From assembly GCF_001651805.1 (NCBI RefSeq), contig NZ_CP015839.1:1488001-1552000 (forward strand): a stretch of 64,000 nt of DNA. The letters are read 5' to 3'. Shown piece after piece: positions 35,100 to 42,715 of this stretch. How positions within the stretch are numbered: the first letter of the stretch is position 1; each line of letters starts with the position of its first letter. Below the pieces are notes generated by a model. It ran no database searches. It was not told where the DNA came from and saw only the letters and a list, made by a program, of their open reading frames with translations. The stretch is from Marinobacterium aestuarii. Its GTDB lineage: Bacteria > Pseudomonadota > Gammaproteobacteria > Pseudomonadales > Balneatricaceae. The translations under genes were made by a program, and so were the position numbers.

Positions 35100-35471
35100 C
35101 TACTTAACCAGGCGCAAGCGCGACCTTGGGAGGGAAGGATTCCGTTCCGGCAGTCGTATCGGCGGCCGGCTTGCCGCAAAGTCCCGGATAGCTTGGGGTG
35201 CCTGGCCGATACCGGTCTGCAGCAGCATGCTCAGTACTTCAGCTGCAGCCAGGCCGTTCGCGTTGGTGTGTGAAATGATGACGGCCCACTGCGATGGCGT
35301 CAGTGAAAGAATTGCCTCTGTTGTCAGTAACCGACTGGCTTCACAGAGGAAATAATCGATGCCGCTCAACAGGTCCTCGGGTTCGATCTGTTCACCTTCA
35401 GCCTTGGCGACTTGGCTCATGGTTACAGCGATATCAATTATGTGCTGCGTGCTGGTGTCAGTCTGGCTCAT
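35100..35471 (-). CDS. Hypothetical 123-aa helical protein upstream of cas6
   Basis: Unknown family. The ATG at 35471 has GGGGA upstream; a longer frame reaches 35546. The sequence is mostly predicted helix (residues 5-100: HIIDIAVTMSQVAKAEGEQI, LTPSQWAVIISHTNANGLAA) with a basic, Pro/Arg-rich tail. It stands between array 3 and the cas6 operon on the same strand, 147 bases before cas6, so it could be the first gene of the effector transcript or an array-linked small protein. Its size and helicity are like those of small-subunit or regulatory CRISPR proteins, but no motif supports this. Confidence 0.6.
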   Translation of the reverse strand: MSQTDTSTQHIIDIAVTMSQVAKAEGEQIEPEDLLSGIDYFLCEASRLLTTEAILSLTPSQWAVIISHTNANGLAAAEVLSMLLQTGIGQAPQAIRDFAASRPPIRLPERNPSLPRSRLRLVK

Positions 35472-35712
35472 GGTGATTTCCCCGGTGCTTGCCGTTTCAT
35501 TGGTTCCCAGTCTATTGGCATGCAGGGGCGTTAGGGGTGTTGCCAAGCTTGGCAGTCTGCACAGTCAGGGATGCTCGCGGGCCGCTGCTCCTTGCTCAAG
35601 GTACCGGTTGGCCGTGCCAGCCAGGGTGCCATATGCAGTTGCTATTCAACGTGCAGCGTGACTGGGTAATTCAATACAAGCCCGACAACTAGCAGCCAGA
35701 GAGTTGAGTTTG

Positions 35713-36575
35713 GTCTTAATCCCCTCCGGTTTCGGGGCAGGTCTCGGACTAACAGTGAGAACAAACGTACCTGTCATGACGTCTTAATCCCCTCCGGTTT
35801 CGGGGCAGGTCTCGGACTGAAAACGCTACTGAGGTAACTAAGCTTGAAGTCTTAATCCCCTCCGGTTTCGGGGCAGGTCTCGGACGGATAATGCAAGGGA
35901 AGTTGAGATTCTTGAAATGTCTTAATCCCCTCCGGTTTCGGGGCAGGTCTCGGACCATGAAAATCTCTTTTGGTGACGATCTTAAAAGGTCTTAATCCCC
36001 TCCGGTTTCGGGGCAGGTCTCGGACTATAAAGAGGTCGCATTGACTTCTAAGATATGTCTTAATCCCCTCCGGTTTCGGGGCAGGTCTCGGACACGGATA
36101 TCGCCTGGGGAGTCACCCCCAGGGTCTTAATCCCCTCCGGTTTCGGGGCAGGTCTCGGACCCAGAGGACAACTCACGTGTACTCGTCATTCCGTCTTAAT
36201 CCCCTCCGGTTTCGGGGCAGGTCTCGGACCTCGGAGAAGTGACCAATCGGGCACACGGCATAGTCTTAATCCCCTCCGGTTTCGGGGCAGGTCTCGGACA
36301 GACAAACTGGCCGATGCACGCAACCGTAAGGCGTCTTAATCCCCTCCGGTTTCGGGGCAGGTCTCGGACGCGGTTGGGCTGACCTGTCGGGAAACGCCAA
36401 CAGTCTTAATCCCCTCCGGTTTCGGGGCAGGTCTCGGACCTAAAGCCGTGTGTGATGCACTAGGCGTAGGTCTTAATCCCCTCCGGTTTCGGGGCAGGTC
36501 TCGGACTGAAGCTCGTGCCATTGAAATGGCAGCTGTACGTCTTAATCCCCTCCGGTTTCGGGGCAGGTCTCGGAC
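35713..36575 (-). CRISPR. CRISPR array 3, 13 repeats, minus strand
   Basis: Reverse complement of the same 37-bp repeat (here starting GTCTTAATCCCCTCC). Repeats begin at 35713, 35781, 35849, 35919, 35989, 36057, 36124, 36193, 36263, 36333, 36403, 36470 and 36539. All look intact, with 12 spacers of about 30-33 bases. The leader is on the right, so transcription runs toward cas6. It lies between the adaptation genes and the effector operon. Confidence 0.98.
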
Positions 36576-36690
36576 TCCGAGCCTGAAAAAACAGACCTGT
36601 TTTCAAGCGTTTAGCCGTGGCTTTTAGGTGATCGAAAATCAACCAAAAAGTTGGCTAAAAAATAACCAGTTGTTTCGCTTAAAGAGCGCT
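36576..36690 (-). promoter_or_regulatory. CRISPR leader of array 3
   Basis: A/T-rich stretch at the leader end of array 3. On the minus strand it shares CCAACTTTxTGG..GGCTA-like and TCGATCACxTAAAA-like blocks and the terminal CTCGGA with leaders 1 and 2, but is otherwise diverged. It is the leader nearest the cas1-cas2 genes. Confidence 0.7.
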
Positions 36691-36749
36691 ACCAGTTCCG
36701 AGCTTCAGTGAGCATGCCGAAAGTTCTGAATGACTGCAATAAATAGCCG

Positions 36750-37106
36750 CTATGCGTGGGTATCCGCGGCCATGATGTCTGGATGTGTGACCGACGATGA
36801 CTGTTTGAAGTCGTGGAGTTGATGTGCCGGATAGCCATTATCGAAAACACCCTCCAGAAACGGCGAGGCACCCCAAAAGTGTATCAGTGTGTTCGCGGGT
36901 ATGCGGTAACCCCGCAGGTCATCCTCGCCAGGGCGAATCAGCTTGAGTAGCTGTACTTGCAGTATGGCCAGGGCTTCGTCATCGCCTTGCCAGGCGAATA
37001 CGGATTCTTGCAATACGTAGGCCTGGGTTCTCAGAAATCGCTGCAGCCGCTGCAGCCGGCGTGGCGAGCGGATATCGTAAGCCAGCAGGTACCAGTGGCT
37101 AGTCAC
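36750..37106 (-). CDS. cas2: Cas2, copy A (118 aa, extended C-terminus)
   Basis: Cas2-fold protein: WYLLAYDIRSPRRLQRLQRF with the conserved Asp on strand one, then VLQESVFAWQGDDEALA. It is longer than usual because of about 25 extra residues after the IHFWGASPF strand. The start is a GTG that overlaps the end of cas1 (GTGACTAG). Cas2 dimers bridge two Cas1 dimers for spacer integration. A second, shorter cas2 lies on the other side of cas1; this copy is the more divergent of the two, being long and ending in an Asp/Gln/Ser-rich tail. Confidence 0.87.
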   Translation of the reverse strand: MTSHWYLLAYDIRSPRRLQRLQRFLRTQAYVLQESVFAWQGDDEALAILQVQLLKLIRPGEDDLRGYRIPANTLIHFWGASPFLEGVFDNGYPAHQLHDFKQSSSVTHPDIMAADTHA

Positions 37107-38031
37107 ACAGTGCTTCCTCACAGTCGCGGTCGATACGCCGCGACAGCCAGTGCGCACCGGCACCGAGTTGTCGTGACCAGTGCGTCGAGACCTCGTCATA
37201 GGCGGCATAGAACTGCTGGCGGCCCTCTTTTCCCAGCAGGCATCCACCAGGGCGAGTCGAAAAATGACGCCGGTCAAGCAGACCGCTGTTGAATAGCCGC
37301 ACGACCCAGGTTTCTACCTGGGGGCGCAGGGGCTCCATCAGATCGCAGGCAAGGGATTTTCGGCCGTATGCCGGGCGATGATAAAACCCCAGTTGCGGGT
37401 CCAGGGCATACCGCAGTGATTGGCGTACCGCCTCCTGGTGCACCAGGGTGTAGGTGAGCGAAAGCGCCGCATTCACCGGATCGGGTGGTGGCCGGCGCTC
37501 GCGCTTGCTGAAGCCCAGCTGTGGCGGGAGCTGTTCACGCCAGTGCGCGAATGCAAGGCGCTGTACGCTGCCCTCGATACCGCGTAGCTGGGCATCGTCT
37601 TCACAGCTGCCGAGCTGGCGCAGCGCCACTTCTATGTGCTGGTGGAGCGCCTCACCTGTGGCTGTGTGAGTCAGCAGCCGGTTAAGGATGTTGAACTTGT
37701 GGCGGCAAAACTGAACGGCAATGGGCAGGCGCCGGGTCAGGGACTGCTGCCACGCATACTGACGGCAGCGGCGTTCAACCTGCCGCTGCTGGTTGGCAAA
37801 GAGGGCAAAGCTGTTTTGTTCATGGCGTTGGTTCAGCACGATGAGATCGATTCCACGGCTTTGCAGCTGACCGATGAGCTGGGTGGTGAGTTGTACGCTG
37901 TGCATGCAGATCACCTGATCAATGCGGCTCAGCGGCAGGGTTCGGGGCGGCTGTTCAGGCGCACGCACGATAATGCAGTCTGTGGCGTATTCCAGGCTGA
38001 GCTGGCGTCGATCCAAAATCACATGGGTCAT
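37099..38031 (-). CDS. cas1: Cas1 spacer integrase
   Basis: A 310-aa Cas1. The true start is the ATG at 38031 (MTHVILDRRQLSL); a longer frame overlaps the upstream cas2. Catalytic residues are present: Glu153 in GIEGSVQRL, His218 in GFYHRP and Asp230/Glu233 in SLACDLMEP. It inserts new spacers at the leader end of arrays together with Cas2. There is no reverse-transcriptase or Cas6 fusion. It is flanked by two cas2 genes, starting eight bases after one and overlapping the other. Confidence 0.95.
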   Translation of the reverse strand: MTHVILDRRQLSLEYATDCIIVRAPEQPPRTLPLSRIDQVICMHSVQLTTQLIGQLQSRGIDLIVLNQRHEQNSFALFANQQRQVERRCRQYAWQQSLTRRLPIAVQFCRHKFNILNRLLTHTATGEALHQHIEVALRQLGSCEDDAQLRGIEGSVQRLAFAHWREQLPPQLGFSKRERRPPPDPVNAALSLTYTLVHQEAVRQSLRYALDPQLGFYHRPAYGRKSLACDLMEPLRPQVETWVVRLFNSGLLDRRHFSTRPGGCLLGKEGRQQFYAAYDEVSTHWSRQLGAGAHWLSRRIDRDCEEALCD

Positions 38032-38039
38032 GGATGATC

Positions 38040-38318
38040 CTAGTTGATAAGTAGTAGCGGGCCTGTAGGGGACATGGCGCCGCATCCGAGTTGCCAGCAG
38101 CTGCTCATGCTGTTCAGGCAGATGGCATAGAGCCGGTCTTGTCCGTCCAGCAGTGGCAGTAGCTGCTCCAGCAAGTGGTTTAGCTCTATGCTGGATAGCG
38201 GCAGTTCGAACACTGAGTCCTGATAACTCAGGCTTAGTGCATGCAAAATACGCAGTGCTCGGCGCCGGCTGCGGTTGTCGCTGATGTCGTACCCGATCAG
38301 GTAGTGCCGTCTAGCCAT
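38040..38318 (-). CDS. cas2: Cas2, copy B (92 aa)
   Basis: A canonical-length Cas2: HYLIGYDISDNRSRRRALRI, SLSYQDSVFELPLSS and the C-terminal edge region. The strand-one Asp is present. It overlaps the 3' end of the TOPRIM gene by 22 bases and ends eight bases before cas1, so all are co-translated. Having two dissimilar cas2 genes around one cas1 suggests a Cas1 working with two different partners, or a heteromeric Cas2. Confidence 0.92.
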   Translation of the reverse strand: MARRHYLIGYDISDNRSRRRALRILHALSLSYQDSVFELPLSSIELNHLLEQLLPLLDGQDRLYAICLNSMSSCWQLGCGAMSPTGPLLLIN

Positions 38319-39343
38319 AACCGCTCCAGTGTGGAGTGCAATGCGCTGAATCCTTCTAAGCGCAGCAGGTCGTTAAAGTCTGTGGGGCGGGCGCGGGCCA
38401 GCGTCTCGCGGCTGAAAGTCGGGTAACACAAGCGGTCACCAGGCTGCCTGGCGGACTGCGCGCAGTGCTTGCCGACGTTGCCGACCCTGGGCTTCCAGAT
38501 ATCGTTGTCGTGACAGAAGATCACCGGACCCGGGGTGTTGCGCCTTACCGCGGCCAGGTTATGCGCCGATAGTGCAACGCGGACTTCACCAGGCCAGACA
38601 AGCGCCAGCGTGAGGCCCGTGGCGAGCCCTTCACAGATGAGCACCGGGATCCGTGCGGTTGCCTCGGGTTTTGGCTGGATACGGATAAAGCTGCCGCTCA
38701 TCAGCCCGGCTTCGCGCACGAAGTGGCGTTTGCGGTCACCGTGCGGGCTGAAAGTTATCTGATGAAAACCCGTATAACCCTGGTGGGGGTTACCAAAGGG
38801 AATGAGGAGCTGGCCTGGCTGTGGGCAGCGCACTGGCAGGCGGCTGAGCAGCGCGGTATCCGCCAGCCCGGTCAGCCGCTGTGCCAGCCAGGGATGGTCA
38901 GGGCCGAGGTGCGGCGCCGCGCAATACTGGCGTTCAAAGTGTCCATGCCGTTGCAGGCGTCGGGCATTTTCCAGCGCCGGGTCCCGGGTGGCTCGAAGCG
39001 CCACGCGGGACATTGGGGTCTGGCTGTTCGCGTTGGTGCACTGCCAGCGCAGACCGTTGAAGGTTCGTTCCTGGCCGCCATCCTTGAACGTGTGCAGCCG
39101 CAGAAAGGGCCATAGTCGGCCGGTGCTGGTACGGTTAATGTACAGCAGCGCGCTGCAGGTGCCGCGGTAACGGGGTTCGATGACCGGTACAGAGTTGCCT
39201 TTGGCCATCTGGCCAGGCGCAGGAAGGCATTGCAGCAGGCGGGAACCATCAATACCAACCTCGGCGGCGAGCGTACAGATATGATCGCAGGCACGATGGA
39301 GTATCGCCAGGGGCGGACCCAGATCACGCGCGACTGAGTGCAT
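38297..39343 (-). CDS. TOPRIM-domain primase-like protein inside the CRISPR adaptation operon
   Basis: A 348-aa protein. The C-terminal half is a TOPRIM domain of the phage/plasmid primase type: Glu238 in VLICEGLATGLTLAL, the D-x-D pair in FCHDNDIW (279-281), and PTDFNDLLRLEG (320-331), which also ends many plasmid primases and DNA-repair toprim proteins. The N-terminal half (GTCSALLYINRTSTGRLWPF, then LRLHTFKDGG) resembles the mixed beta region before TOPRIM in these proteins. No zinc finger or helicase is seen. Such domains make primers or cleave/join phosphodiester bonds using metal. The ATG overlaps the csx16 stop (TGATG). A role in making or trimming prespacer DNA is inference. Confidence 0.82.
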   Translation of the reverse strand: MHSVARDLGPPLAILHRACDHICTLAAEVGIDGSRLLQCLPAPGQMAKGNSVPVIEPRYRGTCSALLYINRTSTGRLWPFLRLHTFKDGGQERTFNGLRWQCTNANSQTPMSRVALRATRDPALENARRLQRHGHFERQYCAAPHLGPDHPWLAQRLTGLADTALLSRLPVRCPQPGQLLIPFGNPHQGYTGFHQITFSPHGDRKRHFVREAGLMSGSFIRIQPKPEATARIPVLICEGLATGLTLALVWPGEVRVALSAHNLAAVRRNTPGPVIFCHDNDIWKPRVGNVGKHCAQSARQPGDRLCYPTFSRETLARARPTDFNDLLRLEGFSALHSTLERLWLDGTT

Positions 39344-39654
39344 CAGGGTTGCTCCGTGACCAGAAAACGACGCACGCTGGCGCCCATCTCGTGCAGACGG
39401 TCTGCGCTCAGTTCGATGCCCCGCTCGGCAGGCGTTGCCTGAATGCAGAGGTGCCAGTATTCGACGCCCAGAGGCGCCAGGCGGGCGATCATCGACATCG
39501 GCAGGTTGCCAATAACGCGGTCACCGGCCTGCAACAGGGCAGGATCAAGGTGGCCCTGCTGTTTACCGCGAAACCCCTGGCGTGCGAGATACTCGATAGC
39601 GCCTGGGTGGCGGCTGACGATCCAGGTGGTTTTTTCTGAGCGCAGCTGTTTCAA
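39343..39654 (-). CDS. csx16: Csx16 (VVA1548-type) CRISPR-associated protein
   Basis: A 103-aa protein matching Csx16: WIVSRHPGAIEYLARQGF then GDRVIGNLPMSMIARLAPLG and VEYWHLCIQATPAERGIELS. Members of this family occur only with type III CRISPR and have been reported to be small ring nucleases that degrade cyclic oligoadenylate. It is the first gene of the overlapping adaptation operon, and divergent from the second NE0113-family CARF gene. Its job would be to switch off the signal made by Cas10. Confidence 0.85.
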   Translation of the reverse strand: MKQLRSEKTTWIVSRHPGAIEYLARQGFRGKQQGHLDPALLQAGDRVIGNLPMSMIARLAPLGVEYWHLCIQATPAERGIELSADRLHEMGASVRRFLVTEQP

Positions 39655-39795
39655 TCAGCAAATTCCCATTGAGGTTGATGCAGAGCAGCTTAATGCTGCG
39701 GGCCACCTGGCTGGCGCTGCACAAGCTTGGCTATGGGCTCAGGAACAGGCTGACGGCGGACAGATGCCGCAGGGAATTGGCGAAAAGGAGAGGGT
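39655..39795. promoter_or_regulatory. Divergent promoter region between csx16 and CARF gene
   Basis: The 141 bases between the csx16 start (minus) and the CARF gene start (plus) must hold promoters for both. AAGGAGA at about 39784-39790 is the ribosome-binding site of the CARF gene. No clear -35/-10 pair stands out. Confidence 0.4.
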
Positions 39796-41019
39796 ATGTC
39801 GCACACGCTATTGTCGGTTACGGGAATGTCACCGGCGGTGATCACTGAAACGCTGTATGCCATTGCGCGTGACGGACTGCGCTGGCCGGATCGCATCAAG
39901 GTGATAACCACCACGGTGGGTCGCGATCAGTTGCACGACCTGCAGACCACACTGGATCAGCTGGCGGCGGATTATGGCTGTACACCGCTGGCGCCGGCGC
40001 AGGTGGAGATTGATGTGGTGCGGGGCGCCGACGGTCTTGAAGTCAGCGATGCGCGCAGCCTGGAAGATCACGAAGCTCTGGGTGACTTTATTATGCAGTG
40101 CGTGCGCAACCTGACCGATGACCCGGACCGCTCGGTACATGCATCCATTGCCGGCGGGCGCAAAACCATGACCTTTTATCTGGGCTACGCCATGAGTCTG
40201 TTAGGCCGCCCGGGTGATCTGTTATCGCATGTACTGGTGAGTGAGCCGTTTGAGTCGGTAAAGGCCTTTCGCTATCCAACCCCGTATAGCCAGGCGTTAA
40301 CCACGTTTGCAGGTCAGACGGTGGATGCACGCGATGCACAGGTGGTGCTGGCCGATATCCCGTTTATCCGCATGCGTGATGAACTGCCCCCGTTGATGTT
40401 GCAGCTTACTGAGTCGCTGAGTTTTCGAGACTTGGTCAGCCTGATCAACCTGGGAGAGCTGGAAGCGCACAAACGTACCTTAACGCTTGAACTGCCCGCC
40501 GATATGGCTGAGCTAAGAGTTCTTGATGGCGCTGGCACACTGCTGCGCAGGATAGAGCTGGGAATGCTGGATTATGCTTTTTACCGCATGGTGCTGCGTC
40601 AGTACCTGGCGGGTGAAGAGCTGGTGCGGCGGCCTGCCCTCGGGGATACCGACCTGCTTGTCTTGCTGTGCGAAGAGGCACTGCGACTGCAGGGTGAGAT
40701 TCCAGGCAAGGATCAGACACCTACTGAGTTGCTGGGGCAGCTTGAGGACGCCGAGGGACCTTATCGTTTGCGAGACTCGACATTGAACAGCCTAAGGACG
40801 AATGCTCTCACGGGCACCTTTTTCGATACCCGTTGCAACAGCATAAAAAGCGCGCTGGAAAGTGTGTTGCCGCGAAAGCTCTGCCGCTGGCTGACATTAT
40901 GCAGTGTGAGCGATGAAGACGGCGACCTGGCCAATTTTTATCAAGCCTGGGGCTCGGGCAGCAAGGGGGGAGGCTACGGTATCCCGCTGGCCGCCAGCAG
41001 CATCATCCTGCACGACTGA
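39796..41019 (+). CDS. CRISPR-associated CARF protein, NE0113/Csm6-like (TIGR02584) family, copy 2
   Basis: A 407-aa paralogue of the protein at 13502. The same signatures appear in the same order: VTGMSPAVITETLYAI, SIAGGRKTMTFYLGYAMSL, VVLADIPFIRMR, SFRDLVSLINLGE and the terminal KGGGYGIPLAAS. No HEPN R-x4-6-H motif is seen. As a CARF protein it should bind cyclic oligoadenylate; ring-nuclease or effector function is undecided. It is divergent from csx16, whereas copy 1 lies in an operon with a CARF-nuclease. The two copies thus sit at opposite ends of the locus. Confidence 0.9.
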   Translation: MSHTLLSVTGMSPAVITETLYAIARDGLRWPDRIKVITTTVGRDQLHDLQTTLDQLAADYGCTPLAPAQVEIDVVRGADGLEVSDARSLEDHEALGDFIMQCVRNLTDDPDRSVHASIAGGRKTMTFYLGYAMSLLGRPGDLLSHVLVSEPFESVKAFRYPTPYSQALTTFAGQTVDARDAQVVLADIPFIRMRDELPPLMLQLTESLSFRDLVSLINLGELEAHKRTLTLELPADMAELRVLDGAGTLLRRIELGMLDYAFYRMVLRQYLAGEELVRRPALGDTDLLVLLCEEALRLQGEIPGKDQTPTELLGQLEDAEGPYRLRDSTLNSLRTNALTGTFFDTRCNSIKSALESVLPRKLCRWLTLCSVSDEDGDLANFYQAWGSGSKGGGYGIPLAASSIILHD

Positions 41020-41444
41020 AAGTCTGAACCTCTGCGCCGGCCTGAGTGCTGTGCTGACCCTGCCGGTACAGATGGCTCGCGCAGTGATCCTGCACAGTAT
41101 TAGTGGGCAGGGGCTTTTCATTGGCGATAACACACAGTTACGGTTGCCGATGTCTCTGCGGTGGCCGGATCTGGTACCAAACATCAACAGAGCCCCAACC
41201 AGAGACTGTAAATTTATCCGTGTTAATGGCGATATATTACAGTCAGAGGCGATTACCGAAGAGGATACTGAACGGTCCTATCGCCTGTTCCCGGCCCGTA
41301 TCGGCATCGTCCACTTCTTGGCGATATGATGTAAGGCGGGATAGAGCGCCTTCATCACGAATGTCTCGGTTGGGAACAAGCGGCGGGTCCTGATGACCTC
41401 GCAGTCGCGATGATCTTGAGCCGGAAAAGGCTGCCTGGCTGCAA
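41020..41444. other. Non-coding stretch at the right edge of the CRISPR locus
   Basis: No credible ORF in 425 bases; frames crossing it are shadows or lack ribosome-binding sites. It separates the CARF gene from a convergent small membrane protein. Confidence 0.4.
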
Positions 41445-41804
41445 CTACAAGGTTGCGGAGTCGTCGGGGGGCGCTGATTCGCAGTCGCTGTCCGTGGTGA
41501 GCTCCTCTTGGATATAACGCTGAACGTGACCCTGAATCTTGCGGCTGGTTATATATGCCCACAGACCCATCATAGTACCGGCTGCGCCGAAAATAATACG
41601 CCCTTCGGGTATGAGCAGTATCAACAGTAACGTCAGCGGAATAATAATCATTAAACCGTACTTGCCGCGTTTGCCTACGTTCTCTATCAGCTGCTCGGCA
41701 TCGGCCCGGGTGGTGACGCCTGCGCCTGGCAGTTTCTGCCGTAGCGAGGCGTATTCGCGCTCGCTTCTTTTCGCCTGGCGTCCGAATGGGTCTCTGAAGT
41801 TCAT
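41445..41804 (-). CDS. Small membrane protein, two predicted helices
   Basis: A 119-aa protein of unknown family. The first 45 residues are charged and hydrophilic (FGRQAKRSEREYASLRQKL). Two membrane helices follow (YGLMIIIPLTLLLILLI and a Gly-rich GRIIFGAAGTMMGLWAYI), then a charged, acidic tail. The topology suggests both ends in the cytoplasm. Small two-helix proteins occur as type III CRISPR-linked effectors, but this gene is convergent with the CARF gene and carries no sensor domain, so no link is claimed. Confidence 0.6.
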   Translation of the reverse strand: MNFRDPFGRQAKRSEREYASLRQKLPGAGVTTRADAEQLIENVGKRGKYGLMIIIPLTLLLILLIPEGRIIFGAAGTMMGLWAYITSRKIQGHVQRYIQEELTTDSDCESAPPDDSATL

Positions 41805-42006
41805 CGGCTAGTCTCTGTGTTTGGTCATTGTGAGAGAGCCCGTTTTCAACTTGGCTTGCAAATGGCTTCTCGCTGCGCAAGCAAGGTGCGGGTGTATGCA
41901 GCACTTCTTCACTCACCCAGGCGTCTGTTGCAGCGTCCCTTTGTGCTGCACCATGACTGATCGGGGCTCCTGCCTGGCATTAGCAGGTTTTCATGGGCCA
42001 GATACG

Positions 42007-42032
42007 AAAAAAGCCTGCATTGCTGCAAGCCT
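42007..42032 (-). terminator. Rho-independent terminator of tRNA-Leu
   Basis: On the minus strand GCTTGCAGCAATGCAGGC forms a 7-bp stem with a 4-base loop and is followed by six T residues. It lies 10 bases beyond the 3' end of the tRNA gene. Confidence 0.8.
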
Positions 42033-42041
42033 CTTCTGAGA

Positions 42042-42128
42042 TGGTACCAGTGGCCGGACTCGAACCGGCACGCTTTTAAGGGCGGGGGATTTTGAATCCC
42101 CTGTGTATACCAATTTCACCACACTGGC
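42042..42128 (-). tRNA. tRNA-Leu (anticodon CAA)
   Basis: 87 bases on the minus strand, with encoded CCA. The acceptor stem GCCAGTG pairs with CACTGGT. The anticodon arm is GGGGA-TTCAAAA-TCCCC with anticodon CAA. A class II variable arm (GCCCTTAAAAGCG region) and the T-arm GCCGGTTCGAGTCCGGC are present. tRNA genes are common integration sites for islands; this one lies at the right flank of the CRISPR-bearing region. Confidence 0.93.
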
Positions 42129-42228
42129 AACGCTGTGTATGTCTACACGGGTCTACATGGCATTTTTGCTGATCGATGAAGAAAAATCAACAGCAATATC
42201 AACGCTTTACCATAAAATTAGCACTAGA

Positions 42229-42276
42229 GGGGTTGAGTTTTGAATCCCCTGTGTCTACCAATTTTACCACACCGCC
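42229..42276 (-). pseudogene. Truncated tRNA-Leu (5' half)
   Basis: The minus strand reads GGCGGTGTGGTAAAATTGG, then TAGACACAGGGGATTCAAAA. This is a tRNA-Leu acceptor strand, D-arm and anticodon loop, but the 3' anticodon strand is disrupted and no variable arm, T-arm or CCA follows. It is 100 bases upstream of the intact tRNA-Leu gene. The bases just upstream of each copy also match (42124-42149 and 42320-42345, 23 of 26), so a tandem tRNA-Leu array has decayed here. Confidence 0.75.
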
Positions 42277-42715
42277 AAAATCTGTTCCGAGCGCCTGATT
42301 CGACAAGAATCTCGTCATGCTGGCAACACTGTGTCTGTCTACATGATATCACTTGCCAAGATTGAGGTTGGTTTGTACAAGCTTCTCCGAACAAGCGCAC
42401 AGGTTGGCGTGAGTGTTATATGCGAAAGTTGCACAGATGCCACATGAGTTGCGGTGGAGATGTTTTTTAAGGTCAATATCCGGAGACATGGATTAACTGG
42501 TCAGTCGCGATGAAGGTGCCCGCAACCACTCCCCATAGTTGTTCCCACGTATCTGCATGCCTTGATTGACAGTACCAGTATCTGTCGCTATTGTTGGGTT
42601 ACTTACCTATGACACTTGTGGTGTTTTTCGAGTGATGTTGTTTTTTAAGTTTTTGATTTTTAAGAGTTATTAAGAACTGTGGGTGTTTCCCTCCCTCACC
42701 GCCATATTCAAAACA
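42277..42715. other. Non-coding stretch beside tRNA-Leu remnants
   Basis: About 440 bases without a credible gene, A/T-rich toward the right end. It includes the 26-base partial repeat at 42320-42345 that matches the tRNA-Leu upstream flank at 42124-42149. Confidence 0.4.

Noticed and set aside
37099..38031. Reverse transcriptase or Cas6 fused to Cas1
   Set aside because: The protein is a plain 310-aa Cas1; no RT motifs (such as YxDD) are present in it or its neighbours.
41445..41804. Small membrane protein as a CRISPR membrane effector
   Set aside because: No CARF or SAVED domain and convergent orientation; proximity alone is not enough.
42042..42128. tRNA-Leu as the attachment site of the integrase at the left end
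   Set aside because: No matching core repeat could be found in the window and the integrase flank is outside it.
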